A stretch of 64,000 bases of DNA from assembly GCF_000421625.1 (NCBI RefSeq), contig NZ_ATXJ01000002.1, forward strand, positions 206,027 to 270,026, given 5' to 3'. Below the pieces are notes generated by a model, which saw only the letters and a program-made list of their open reading frames with translations, searched no databases and was not told the origin of the DNA. The first letter of the stretch is position 1; the number at the start of each line of letters is the position of its first letter. The position numbers and the translations under genes were made by a program. Shown here one piece after another: positions 21,801 to 29,397 of this stretch. The stretch is from Thermus islandicus DSM 21543. GTDB lineage: Bacteria > Deinococcota > Deinococci > Deinococcales > Thermaceae.

Positions 21801-22180
21801 GAGGCGTCCTTGGGGAGGGCACCGCGGGCCGCGGCCACCTTCTGGCTGGCCTCCACCGCGGCCTGGTCCACGTTCACCCCTTGCTGGAACTCCACGAAGA
21901 CCAGGCTGAAGCCCTCGGTGGAGGTGGAGCCCAGGGTGCTCACCCCGCTTAGGGTGGAGAGGGCGTCCTCGAGGGGCTTGGAGACCTGCTCCGCCACCTC
22001 CTCGGGGCCTGCCCCGGGGTAGGCCGTGGAGACCGCCACCACCGGCACGCTGAAGCGGGGCAGGAGCTCCACCCCGAGCCCAAGCCCAAGCAGGAGGCCC
22101 ACCAAAACAAGCCCCACGAAGATGGCGGTGGCGAAGACGAAGCGCTCCACGAAGAAGGCCACCAAGGGGTTGGTCCTCAC
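18878..22180 (-). CDS. RND multidrug efflux pump, HAE1/AcrB type, with enlarged central linker
   Basis: 1100 residues, longer than the usual ~1040. The proton-relay aspartates are D399-D400 in VGIVVDDSIVVAENIDRYRR. Both porter halves and twelve canonical helices are recognisable, including the second-half GLVTKNAILLLDFAVRRM. Between the two halves, roughly residues 515-570, two extra hydrophobic stretches appear (FRTAMGLFLGLTLALLLS and PYLLLLALYPALLGLG). It would expel drugs or lipophilic compounds through the TolC-like partners, driven by protons. It overlaps the adaptor gene by four bases. Confidence 0.93.
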   Translation of the reverse strand: MRTNPLVAFFVERFVFATAIFVGLVLVGLLLGLGLGVELLPRFSVPVVAVSTAYPGAGPEEVAEQVSKPLEDALSTLSGVSTLGSTSTEGFSLVFVEFQQGVNVDQAAVEASQKVAAARGALPKDASAPVVQKFDPSASPILYVALEAPGEDLAQVLRYAERQLKPKLQLVPGVADIRLTGAPRRAIRVLLDPDRLEALGVTPGQVVQALSASALNLPLGNLNLEERRLVYTLRATPARAEEVAGLLVDPGRGLRVRDVARVEERAEEASSLNRVNGRPAVLLAVLKTPDSNAVAVADGVRRTLARTALPPGFRAEVALDSTRFIRAAVVDTVKEAFLAALAVSLVVLLFLGKLNSVFSVILAIPITLSGAILLFGVLGFTYNLISLLALTVAVGIVVDDSIVVAENIDRYRRAGLGPKEAVLKGASEVSAAVAAATLSLLAVFLPISFLPGLIGQIFQQFGLGMAAAIAVSWLEALLFLTVRLAYFPDPDPPSFREALKAALLLPKDLAWAYRRGFRTAMGLFLGLTLALLLSRQGPPYLLLLALYPALLGLGRYLGRLLLDLFGALARHLHEGVERGLKRLTELYARALKGVLARPWGALGLAFLLFLSLFPILPRIPFNFTPRADTGVLTATLLLPKDTPLLVADRAARILEAYLLAQPAVSRVVTTVGASATGGVQVSDPSRVQLQIVLKPKGERPDIFHLAERFAEEGKALLQGFPGADLRVLAQTGPSPGDADLQFFLTSPDRALLERRAEEIVRRIAQKPYVASVKSTLEATQRERVFVPDPARLSGTGLTPQDLAQALRLYLSGTQAATARRDGEELAILVRADPLRLSGEADLLSLPVYAPALQAFLPLGSLGRFVEKPGPTLISRRNQAYAAGININLRPEAPGSLQVQRELEGELRAQGLLGNGVELQATGLTGFTGDLLRLAPLAFLLALALNYLVIASQFNAWRYPLYLLLPVPLALVGAFWLTYLLGTGLDVISVLGVVMLIGLVTKNAILLLDFAVRRMQEMPLREALVEAARLRLRPILMTTLTVLIISLPLLLGTGEGAEYRRPLGVVILGGLLSSTLLTLFVVPAAFYAFEGRRAKREVILT

Positions 22181-23358
22181 CGCACCACCTCCACGGGGTC
22201 GCCGTCCCTAAGCCCTTCGGGGAGGGGGTAGATCACCGGGGTGCCCGGCTTTAGACCCTCCACCACCGACCGGTCGCCTTCCTGGGCCAAAAGGCGCACA
22301 GGGATGCGCCGCGCCTTGCCGCCGGATACCGCGTAGACCACCCCCTGGCCGTCCTCGGTGGCCACCGCCCCGGCGGGCAGGAGCACGCCCTCGGCCACCC
22401 GCTCCCGGAAGCGCACCTCCGCGGGGCCGGGGGTGAGGGGGCCCTCGGGCCTCAGCACCACCTCCACCAGGCGGTTCTGGCCGGGGAGGTCGGCCTTGCG
22501 GAGGAGGGCGGCCCCCACCTCCCGGCCGCTTTGCCGAAGGAGGAAGGGGGTCTTTCGGGTGAGGCGGGCCGCCTCCTCGGGGGGCAGGTAGGCCTTGGCC
22601 AGGAGGCGGTCGGTGGTGGCCAGGCGGAAGGCCCGGCTTCCCGTGCCCAGGAACTCTCCCTCCTTGACGAAGACCTCCACCACCTCCCCGGCGAAGGGGG
22701 CCCGGACCACGCTCTCCTTCAGGTTCCGCTCCGCCTGGCGGACCTGGAGCCTGGCCGCCTCCACCTGAAGCTCCAAAAGCCGCACGTCCTCGGCCCTCTC
22801 CAGTCGGGCTAGGGCCTCCTTGGCGCTCTCGTAGGCGCTTTGGGCTTGCCGGTACTGGGCCTCGAGGCCCTTTAGCTCCAGGGGGGCCAGCGCCCCCGCC
22901 TCCAGGAGGGCCCTGCCCTCCTGGTACCGCCTCTCCGCCGCCTGGAGCTGGGCCTCCGCCGCCTGGAGCTGGGCCTCCAGGGTCTTCCGGCTCCCCAGGA
23001 GCTGGTTCCTTGCCCGCACCAGGTTGGCCTCCGCCTGGCGCAGGCCCAGGCGGGCCTGGGCCAAGGCCTCCTCAAAAGGGGCAGGGTCCAGGAAGACCAC
23101 CCCCTCCCCGGGGCCGACCCGCGCCCCCGGGGAGAGGGTGCGCACCACCCGGCCCGGGACCCCGGCGGCCACCAGGCTGTCCTTTTCCGCCTGCAGGGTG
23201 GCGGAGGCCTTGGCCTCCCGCTCCAGCACGCCCCACCTGGCCTCCACCGTCCGCACCTGGACCCGGAGGCTCTCCGGGGCCTTAGGGGACGGGGCCTCGG
23301 CCCTTTTGGGGGCGCAGGCGAAAAGGAGGAGGGGAAGGAGGAAAAGGGCCCGCCGCAT
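22177..23358 (-). CDS. RND efflux periplasmic adaptor (membrane fusion protein), lipoprotein
   Basis: 393 residues. The N terminus has a lipobox (LLPLLLFACAPK), so it is lipid-anchored. A biotinyl-lipoyl half motif (LVAAGVPGRVVRTLSPGARVGPGEGVVFLD) is followed by a long coiled-coil hairpin at about 95-205 (LEAQLQAAEAQLQAAERRYQ) and then the second lipoyl half APFAGEVVEVFVKEGEFL. The barrel and membrane-proximal domains follow (LLPAGAVATEDGQGVVYAV). It links the inner-membrane pump to a TolC-like channel. It lies three bases from the TolC gene and overlaps the pump gene. Confidence 0.93.
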   Translation of the reverse strand: MRRALFLLPLLLFACAPKRAEAPSPKAPESLRVQVRTVEARWGVLEREAKASATLQAEKDSLVAAGVPGRVVRTLSPGARVGPGEGVVFLDPAPFEEALAQARLGLRQAEANLVRARNQLLGSRKTLEAQLQAAEAQLQAAERRYQEGRALLEAGALAPLELKGLEAQYRQAQSAYESAKEALARLERAEDVRLLELQVEAARLQVRQAERNLKESVVRAPFAGEVVEVFVKEGEFLGTGSRAFRLATTDRLLAKAYLPPEEAARLTRKTPFLLRQSGREVGAALLRKADLPGQNRLVEVVLRPEGPLTPGPAEVRFRERVAEGVLLPAGAVATEDGQGVVYAVSGGKARRIPVRLLAQEGDRSVVEGLKPGTPVIYPLPEGLRDGDPVEVVR

Positions 23359-23361
23359 GCC

Positions 23362-24351
23362 TCACCTCGAGGCCAAAAGGCCGTAGTAGGCCCTGAGGTA
23401 GGCGTGCCGCGCCTGGGCCTGGGCGAGCTCCTGTTGCAGGAGGGCGAGCTCCTGCTGCAGGAGGGCGAGCCGGCTGGTAAGCCCCACCTGGAAGCGGCGT
23501 TCCTCGGCGGCGTAGCGCTCCCGGGCCGCCTTGTAGGCCTCCTCCGCCGCCTTCACCCCCTGGAGGAGGGAAGGGAGCTGGGCGTAGCGGGCCTCGAGGC
23601 CCACCCTGAGGGAGCGTTCCAGGTTGTCCAGGTTGGTCTCCACCGCCTTGATCTGGTCCTCCAGGGCCTCTATGTCCTTCCTGGGGGCGAAGCTTTCGTC
23701 CAGAAGGCCCCGCTGCAGGCGTAGGAGCTCCAGGGACTGCCGGAGCTGGAGGAGGTCCGCGTGCGCCTTCAGGAGGTCCTCCACCACGGCCTTCTGCGGC
23801 AGGGGGGGCAGCTCGGCCACGGGCTCGGGCTTCCAAGGGCCGAGGAGGTTCTCCAGCGCCCTCTGGGCGCTCTCCTGGCCCCGCCTTGCGGCCTCGAGGT
23901 TCTTCCTCGCCTCCAGCACCCGGTTTTGGGCCTCCAGAAGGTCCAGGGAAGTGGCCCCGCCCCCCCTGACCCGCACCTCGGCGGCCTTCAGGGCGAGCTC
24001 GGCTACCTCCAGGGCCTTTTCCGCCAGGCGCGCCTGAACCCCGGCCTCCAGGGCCTGGGTGTAGGCGGCGACGAGGTCGCTTTCCGCCTGGGCCAGGGCC
24101 CTCTGGTACTTGGCCTCCGCGAGGGCCAAGGCCTGCCGGGCCTGGAGCTCGGAGAGAGGGGTGCGCAGGGGGTCCTGAAGGGTGCGCTCCAGGTCCCTCT
24201 GCCGCCCCTCGAGGTCCAGCCGGGCCGTGACCACGGGGGGGAGTGCGGCGGCCTTCTTCAGGGCCTGGGGAAGGGGCTGGGCCAGGGCGAGGCCCAGGAG
24301 GAGCCCAAGGGCCAGCGCCCATCGCCCGTCTTGCCGTTTGGGGTTGTTCAT
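23362..24351 (-). CDS. TolC-family outer-membrane efflux protein (first of a tandem pair)
   Basis: 329 residues with an N-terminal signal (ALALGLLLGLALAQP) and long alanine/leucine-rich coiled-coil repeats characteristic of the TolC periplasmic barrel (LEARKNLEAARRGQESAQRAL, then ERRFQVGLTSRLALLQQELALLQQELAQA). It is shorter than E. coli TolC, so one structural repeat may be reduced. The ATG overlaps the end of the other TolC-like gene by four bases. It probably forms the exit duct for the RND pump. Confidence 0.88.
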   Translation of the reverse strand: MNNPKRQDGRWALALGLLLGLALAQPLPQALKKAAALPPVVTARLDLEGRQRDLERTLQDPLRTPLSELQARQALALAEAKYQRALAQAESDLVAAYTQALEAGVQARLAEKALEVAELALKAAEVRVRGGGATSLDLLEAQNRVLEARKNLEAARRGQESAQRALENLLGPWKPEPVAELPPLPQKAVVEDLLKAHADLLQLRQSLELLRLQRGLLDESFAPRKDIEALEDQIKAVETNLDNLERSLRVGLEARYAQLPSLLQGVKAAEEAYKAARERYAAEERRFQVGLTSRLALLQQELALLQQELAQAQARHAYLRAYYGLLASR

Positions 24352-25613
24352 GGATTCACCTCCGGGAGGATCTCCCCATAAAACTGATATAGTTCCAAAA
24401 CACTCCGCTTGAGAGCGTACTCCGCCTGCAGGAGAACAAGCTCCGCCTGTAGGAGGGCGAGCTCGTGTTGCAGGAGGCCGAGGGGGCTCTCCAGGCCCAG
24501 TTCCAGCCGCTTCCGGCCCTCCTCCAGCGCCTTCTTCGCCGCCTCCCGCCGCTTCTCGGCCAGGGCCCAGGCGGCCTCCGCCGCGTTGACGGCCCCCTTG
24601 AGGCTTTCCTCCTGGACCCGGGCCTGGTCCTCCGCCGCCCTGAGGGCCTCCTCGGCCGCCCGTTCCTGGGCCTGGGCCGCCTCGAGGGAGGCGAGAAGCC
24701 CCGGGGAGAGGGTGAGGGTGAGGGAGAGGCGGAGCTCCTCCTTGGTCCGGTAGCTCCCGGCGTTGGGGACGACCGAGGGCGGCCTTGCGGGGTCTTGCCG
24801 CAAGTAGGAGAGGGTGGGTTGGAGGGTCCGGCTGGAGAGGCTCAAGGCCAGGGTGTCGTGGTCCGAGGGGTAGAGGAGGAGGCTCCCTTGCAGGGTCGGG
24901 AGGAGGGCCCGTTGCGCCGCCCGCACCCCCACCTGGGCCTCGGCCACCCCAAGCCGCGCCTCCTCCACGCCCAGGGGCAGGGTTCCCCGGGGCGGGGGGA
25001 TCCCGGGCAGGGGGGCCTCCAGGTCCACCAGCCCCTGGGCGGCCCTCCGGGAAAGCTCCAGGTTGCGCCGGGCCTCGTCCCGTCGGTTTCGGGCCTCCTC
25101 CAGGCCGAGCTCCGCCTCCCTTAGCTCCTTGGGGTTGGCCTGCCGCCTCCGGGCCGCTTCCAGGCTTTTCTCGGCGAGCTCCAGCGCCTTTTCCGCAATC
25201 TGTAGCCCCAGGAGGGCCTGGCGGTAGTTCCCGTAGGCCACCACCGCCTGGAGCTGGAGGGCGGCCAGGGTCTTCCGGTAGGCGAGCTCCGCCCGCCGTA
25301 GGCCGATCCGGGCCCGCTCTACCCCGTCCTCCACGTCCCCGAAGGGGAAGGGGGTAAGCACCAGGCTGAGGCTCAGGCTGCCCGCGGTGCCGGGGAGGCT
25401 TGAGCAGAGCCGCTCCGGGGTGCAGGCGTAGCCGAAGCGGCCGTACTGGCCCTGCACCTGGAGGGCTAGGGGCCCAGCCTGCGCTTCCAGGGCCTTTCTT
25501 GCCGCGAGCCAGAGGGCCTCGGCCTGGCGCTTCAGGGGATGCTCCGCAAGGGGGGCCAGGGCGCCCTGGGCCAGGGCGGGGAGGAGGAAAGGGAGGAGGA
25601 AGAGCCTACGCAC
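24348..25613 (-). CDS. TolC-family outer-membrane efflux protein (second of a tandem pair)
   Basis: 421 residues, close to full TolC length, with a signal peptide (RRLFLLPFLLPALAQG) and two coiled-coil repeats (AEKALELAEKSLEAARRRQ, AAEAAWALAEKRREAAKKALEEG). The C-terminal RLELGLESPLGLLQHELALLQAELVLLQAEYAL closely parallels the C terminus of the neighbouring TolC-like protein, consistent with old tandem duplication. It overlaps the MarR gene by eight bases. Confidence 0.88.
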   Translation of the reverse strand: MRRLFLLPFLLPALAQGALAPLAEHPLKRQAEALWLAARKALEAQAGPLALQVQGQYGRFGYACTPERLCSSLPGTAGSLSLSLVLTPFPFGDVEDGVERARIGLRRAELAYRKTLAALQLQAVVAYGNYRQALLGLQIAEKALELAEKSLEAARRRQANPKELREAELGLEEARNRRDEARRNLELSRRAAQGLVDLEAPLPGIPPPRGTLPLGVEEARLGVAEAQVGVRAAQRALLPTLQGSLLLYPSDHDTLALSLSSRTLQPTLSYLRQDPARPPSVVPNAGSYRTKEELRLSLTLTLSPGLLASLEAAQAQERAAEEALRAAEDQARVQEESLKGAVNAAEAAWALAEKRREAAKKALEEGRKRLELGLESPLGLLQHELALLQAELVLLQAEYALKRSVLELYQFYGEILPEVNP

Positions 25614-26040
25614 GCCCGGCCTCCGCGAGCTTCCGCATGAGCCTCAGGAAGGTTTCCAGCTCCTCGGGCTCCAGCCGGGCCAGGCGGCGGGCGAAGACCC
25701 TTAGCCATGCCGTGGCCGTCCGCTCGTGGGCTGCCGCCCCGTGGGGGGTCAGGCGGAGGTGGACCCGCCGGCGGTCCTTGGGGTCCGGGGCGCGCTCCAG
25801 GAGGCCTGCGCCCTCGAGGGCGGCAAGGAGGTGGGAAACCTGGGAGGGGCGTACCTCCAAACACTCCGCCAGGGCCGAGGGCAGCCGCACCCCTTGGGCC
25901 ACCAGGGCGAGGGCGTGGGCCTGCTGCAGGGAGAGGCCCTCTGTGGCGAAGGCCTCCTTGGCCTCCTGGAAGAGGGCGTGCATCAGGGCGTACGCGAGCT
26001 GGGCGAGCTCCTTGACGGCGGGGGCAGGAGGACCGTTCAT
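25606..26040 (-). CDS. MarR-family repressor of the efflux operon
   Basis: 144 residues from ATG 26040. A longer frame from 26070 begins inside the operator and upstream of the predicted transcript start, so it is unlikely. The winged-helix core is visible: ALALVAQGVRLPSALAECLEVRPSQVSHLLAALEGAGLLERAPDPKDRRRVHLRLTPHG with the DxRRR wing motif. The mRNA looks leaderless. As first gene of the operon, under an inverted repeat that covers its own promoter, it very likely represses itself and the pump, being released by a ligand. Confidence 0.92.
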   Translation of the reverse strand: MNGPPAPAVKELAQLAYALMHALFQEAKEAFATEGLSLQQAHALALVAQGVRLPSALAECLEVRPSQVSHLLAALEGAGLLERAPDPKDRRRVHLRLTPHGAAAHERTATAWLRVFARRLARLEPEELETFLRLMRKLAEAGRA

Positions 26041-26078
26041 ATGGTTTAACAATACATACTTGTAAACCATGGGGTCAA
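26041..26078 (-). promoter_or_regulatory. Promoter and operator of the marR-efflux operon
   Basis: Minus-strand TTGACC (26078-26073), an 18-base spacer and TATTGT (26054-26049) put the transcript start at or just before ATG 26040. Within this promoter lies a perfect inverted repeat, ATGGTTTA (26041-26048) and TAAACCAT (26063-26070), 14 bases apart. A dimeric MarR bound here would cover the spacer and -10 box. Confidence 0.75.
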
Positions 26079-26086
26079 GGTTTTCC

Positions 26087-26115
26087 TTGCCCTCCGCCTC
26101 CCCGTCTGCTATGCT
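26087..26115 (+). promoter_or_regulatory. Promoter of the CNNM-like gene
   Basis: TTGCCC (26087-26092), a 17-base spacer and TATGCT (26110-26115) on the plus strand, with a predicted start near 26122 and a leader of about 80 bases. It lies back to back with the MarR promoter, nine bases from its -35. Confidence 0.55.
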
Positions 26116-26203
26116 GGGGGGCAGCGGTTATGGATCGGCCGCCAAGTCCGCCCCGCACCCGCCTCCCCTTGGGGTGGCCCGCGGGGCGGGTTGACGCTTC
26201 CCT

Positions 26204-27553
26204 ATGGACGACCTAGCCCACTTCCTGCTCGGAGCCTCGGTCATCGGCCTCCTCATCCTGGCCAATGCCTTTTTCGTGGCGGCGGAGTTTGCCCTGGTGG
26301 CCGTGCGGCGCACCCGGGTGGAGCACCTGGCCCAGGAGGGGGTCTGGTTGGCAGGCCTTCTCCGGCGCGCCCTGGACCAGCTGGACCTCTACATCGCCGC
26401 TTGCCAGCTGGGCATTACCATGGCCTCCCTGGGCCTAGGCTGGGCGGGGGAGCCTTTTTTGGCCCGGCTCCTTGACCCCCTCTTCCTCGCCCTCCTGGGG
26501 CACCGTTTGGACGGAGCGGCCCTCCACGCCCTGAGCTTCACCCTCGCCTTCGCCTTCATCACCCTGCTCCACGTGATCCTGGGGGAACTTGCCCCCAAGG
26601 GCCTTGCCCTGCAGATGGCGGAGCGGGTCGCCTTCTGGGTCATCCTGCCCCTCCACGCCTTTCTCCTCCTCTTCCGGCCCCTCATCGCTGTGATGAACGG
26701 CCTGGGCAACCTGGTCCTGCGCTTCTTCCGCCTGGAGTCCGCGTCCACCCACACCCTGGTGGGTTCCCCCGAGGAGCTCAAGCTCCTGGTGGAGGCCTCC
26801 AGCCGTCAGGGGGTGCTGGACCGGGAGGAAGGGGAGCTTATCCAGCACATCCTGGAGCTGGAGGAGACCCCGGTGCGGGAGATCATGACCCCCCGGGTGG
26901 ACATGGTGGCCATTGAGGCCGAGGCCACCCTGGAGGACTTCCTCCACCTCTTTCGCGAGCACCGTTACAGCCGGGTGCCGGTGTACAGGGAGAGCGTGGA
27001 CCACATCGTGGGGGTGGCCTACGCCCAGGACCTCCTGGACTACGCCTGCGACGGACTCGTGGCCCGGACCGTGGCCTCCATTGCCCATCCCGCCTACTTC
27101 GTGCCCGAGAACATGGACGCCTGGACGCTCCTCAAGGAGCTCCGGCGCCGGAAGGTCCACATGGCCATCGTGGTGGACGAGTTTGGGGGGACGGCGGGTC
27201 TCGTGACCCTAGAGGACGTCATGGAGGAGATCGTCGGGGAGATCTACGACGAGACGGACGAGCCCGAGGACCAGCCCATCAAGCGGCTTCCGGACGGTTC
27301 CTTCTCCATCCAGGCCCAGACCCCCGTGGACGAGGTGTCCGAGGCCCTCGGGGTGGAGCTTCCCGAGGGGGAGTACGATACCCTTTCGGGCTTCCTCTAC
27401 GAGCTTTTTGGCCGCATCCCCGGCGTGGGGGAGAGCGTGGAGTGGCAGGGGTTCCGCTTCTTGGTGGAGAGCGCCGACCAGCGCCGCATAGAGCGGGTGC
27501 GGGTGGAGCGGTTGGTGGAGCATGGAGAGGGACAGGATCAAGGCCTTGCTTAA
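26204..27553 (+). CDS. CNNM/CorC (HlyC)-type membrane protein with CBS pair
   Basis: 449 residues: an N-terminal DUF21 membrane domain of three to four helices ([28 protein letters not shown] to about 190), a CBS pair (about 220-345, with [15 protein letters not shown] and [29 protein letters not shown]), and a C-terminal CorC/HlyC domain. Family members are implicated in Mg2+/Co2+ efflux or homeostasis; the haemolysin name is historical. The ATG keeps the first helix whole. SD is weak. Confidence 0.9.
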   Translation: MDDLAHFLLGASVIGLLILANAFFVAAEFALVAVRRTRVEHLAQEGVWLAGLLRRALDQLDLYIAACQLGITMASLGLGWAGEPFLARLLDPLFLALLGHRLDGAALHALSFTLAFAFITLLHVILGELAPKGLALQMAERVAFWVILPLHAFLLLFRPLIAVMNGLGNLVLRFFRLESASTHTLVGSPEELKLLVEASSRQGVLDREEGELIQHILELEETPVREIMTPRVDMVAIEAEATLEDFLHLFREHRYSRVPVYRESVDHIVGVAYAQDLLDYACDGLVARTVASIAHPAYFVPENMDAWTLLKELRRRKVHMAIVVDEFGGTAGLVTLEDVMEEIVGEIYDETDEPEDQPIKRLPDGSFSIQAQTPVDEVSEALGVELPEGEYDTLSGFLYELFGRIPGVGESVEWQGFRFLVESADQRRIERVRVERLVEHGEGQDQGLA

Positions 27554-27896
27554 GGCCCACGTGGACCGCGCCTACGCCCCCTACTCGGGCTTTCCCGTGG
27601 CGGCCCTCCTCGAGGCCGGGGGGGAGGTTTTCCTTGGGGTGAACGTGGAGAACGCCTCCTACCCCCTCTCCCAGTGCGCCGAGCGGAACGCCGTGGCCGC
27701 CATGGTCCTCGCGGGGAAGCGCCGCCTGGAGCGGGTGCACGTCTACAGCCCCAAGGGGCCTATTCCCCCGTGCGGGGGGTGCCGGCAGGTGCTTTTGGAG
27801 TTCGGGGGGCCGGAGGTGGAGGTGGTCCTCCATGGCCCCGAGGGGGAGGTGGTCACCACCCTGGGGACCCTCCTCCCCATGGCCTTCCGGCTCTAG
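27522..27896 (+). CDS. cdd: Cytidine deaminase
   Basis: 124 residues. The zinc site is CAE (Cys52, catalytic Glu54) and PPCGGC (Cys84, Cys87), and the substrate loop NVENASYPLSQCAERNA is intact. It deaminates cytidine and deoxycytidine to the uridines in pyrimidine salvage. The ATG lies 32 bases inside the preceding gene. The stop TAG shares the four bases CTAG with the stop of the convergent gene. Confidence 0.95.
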   Translation: MERDRIKALLKAHVDRAYAPYSGFPVAALLEAGGEVFLGVNVENASYPLSQCAERNAVAAMVLAGKRRLERVHVYSPKGPIPPCGGCRQVLLEFGGPEVEVVLHGPEGEVVTTLGTLLPMAFRL

Positions 27897-28549
27897 AGCT
27901 CCAGGATTAGGGCCTGGCGCAAAAAGCCCGGCACCTCCAGCCAAAGCTCCAGCCGGGGCCTGCCCCCCTCGAGGCCGAGGCGGAGGCCCTCCACCCAAAG
28001 CCTCCCCTCCCCTCGGGCGGGCAGGTCCACCCGCACGGCAAGGCGCTGGCCCAGAAGGGTGAGGAGGCCTTCGGCCCGTAGGGGGATGGGGTTAGGGTTT
28101 TCTAGAAGGAGGCTATTCCCCTCCCAGCGCACCTGCACGGGCTTTAGGGGGAGGGCGAGGCGGGCGCGGAAGAAGGTAAGGCGCTGGCCCAGGACCTCGC
28201 CCTCGAGGGCCACCTCCACCCCTTCTGTGGACAGGAGGGCCCGGGCGGCCTCCAGGGCCTCCCCCGGCGTGAGGCGCACCGGAAGGGCCACCTCCTTCTC
28301 TCCGGGGGGAAGGGTGAGGTCCAAGGGCACGGCCACCCCCCCCACCCGGAGCCGTGTCCCGAAGGCGGAGAGGGGAAGGGGGAAGGGGTTCGGGTTTTGG
28401 AAGGCCACCCGCACCTCTAGGAGGAGGGCGGGCCCAGGGGCGAGCTCCAGGCCCCGCAAGGCGCCCCCCAGGTAGCGGGCCTCGGGGGCGAGGGGCCTCG
28501 GGGCGCAGGCGGCGAGGACGAAGAGGAGGGCGAGGAGGGGACGCCTCAC
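27893..28549 (-). CDS. Lipoprotein of the LEA14/WHy-domain type
   Basis: 218 residues from GTG 28549, which overlaps the aldolase stop (GTGA). A lipobox (LLALLFVLAACAPR) indicates a lipid anchor. Two related beta modules each contain an NPNP turn (VAFQNPNPFPLPLSAFGTRL near residue 50 and LLLENPNPIPLRAEGLLTLLG near residue 150), the hallmark of LEA14/WHy domains. Family members are tied to desiccation or stress, but function here is unknown. Confidence 0.75.
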   Translation of the reverse strand: MRRPLLALLFVLAACAPRPLAPEARYLGGALRGLELAPGPALLLEVRVAFQNPNPFPLPLSAFGTRLRVGGVAVPLDLTLPPGEKEVALPVRLTPGEALEAARALLSTEGVEVALEGEVLGQRLTFFRARLALPLKPVQVRWEGNSLLLENPNPIPLRAEGLLTLLGQRLAVRVDLPARGEGRLWVEGLRLGLEGGRPRLELWLEVPGFLRQALILEL

Positions 28550-29397
28550 AGGATCCACCCCTCTTCCTTAAGCTCCTCCAGGACGGGGAGGAAGCTTTCC
28601 CAAAGCGGACTTTCCGCCGGGTAGGGGGGCCTGGGGTAGCCCGCGGGCAGGCCCAGGTGGCGGAGGGCCTGCTTCAGGAGGGGCACCCCGCCCCTGGCCA
28701 GGAGGTCTCCCAGGGGGAAGAGCTTCCTCTGCAGGGCCTGGGCCTCCTCCAGCCTTCCTTCCCGGAAGCGATGCAGAAGGGCCCGGTAGGCCCTAGGGGC
28801 GAGGTTCGCCGCGGCGAGGATCCCCCCTTCCGCCCCCAGGGCCAAGGCGGCGAGGAAGGTGGGCGCGTGGCCCGTATAGACCCGAAGGCCTCCCAGGTGG
28901 GCCTGGTAGAAGGCGAACCGGGCCATCTCGCCGCTGGAGTCCTTGAGGCCCTGGACCTGGGGGTGCCGGGCCAGGGTTGCCACCAGGGCGAGGGGGAGGT
29001 CTACCCGGGTGTTCTGGGGCACGTGGTAGAGGAAGAGGGGCATCCTCTCCGCCAGGGCCTCGTAGTAGCGGAGGAGGCCTTCCCCGAGGCTTGCGTGGTA
29101 GTAGCGGGGCGGGGTGGCGAGGAGGGCCCAGGCCCCGGCCGCCCTCGCCTCCTCCAGGGCCCTTTCCGCCTGGGGCAGGGTCTCCTCCATCAGCCCCACC
29201 AGAAAAGGCTTCCCGGGCTTGAGCGCCCGCAGGCCTTGGGCCCGCTCCTCGGGGGTGAGGTGGACCCCCTCCCCGTTGGAGCCGTAGACCAAAAGGCCAT
29301 CCACCAGAGGCTCGAGGGCCTCCGCCAGCTCCCGGAAAGCCTCGGTGTCCAAGCGGCCTTCCCGGTCAAAGGGGGTGGGGATAGGGGGGAGGATCAC
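28546..29397 (-). CDS. DapA/HOGA-type aldolase (dihydrodipicolinate synthase family)
   Basis: 283 residues from GTG 29397, overlapping the upstream gene stop; upstream in-frame sequence is low-complexity and non-homologous. The (beta/alpha)8 barrel has Lys152 (QGLKDSSGE) as Schiff base and Tyr124 (YHVPQNT). The phosphate/carboxylate loop reads GSNGEG at 39-44 instead of the GTTGE of true DapA, closer to 4-hydroxy-2-oxoglutarate or 2-keto-3-deoxy-sugar-acid aldolases. Since Thermus makes lysine by the aminoadipate route, a catabolic pyruvate-aldol role is more likely than lysine synthesis. Confidence 0.82.
   Translation of the reverse strand: MILPPIPTPFDREGRLDTEAFRELAEALEPLVDGLLVYGSNGEGVHLTPEERAQGLRALKPGKPFLVGLMEETLPQAERALEEARAAGAWALLATPPRYYHASLGEGLLRYYEALAERMPLFLYHVPQNTRVDLPLALVATLARHPQVQGLKDSSGEMARFAFYQAHLGGLRVYTGHAPTFLAALALGAEGGILAAANLAPRAYRALLHRFREGRLEEAQALQRKLFPLGDLLARGGVPLLKQALRHLGLPAGYPRPPYPAESPLWESFLPVLEELKEEGWIL

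Noticed and set aside
26191..26196. TTGACG just before the CNNM-like start as a -35 box
   Set aside because: A start from it would fall inside the gene and remove the first membrane helix; the 26087-26115 promoter fits better.
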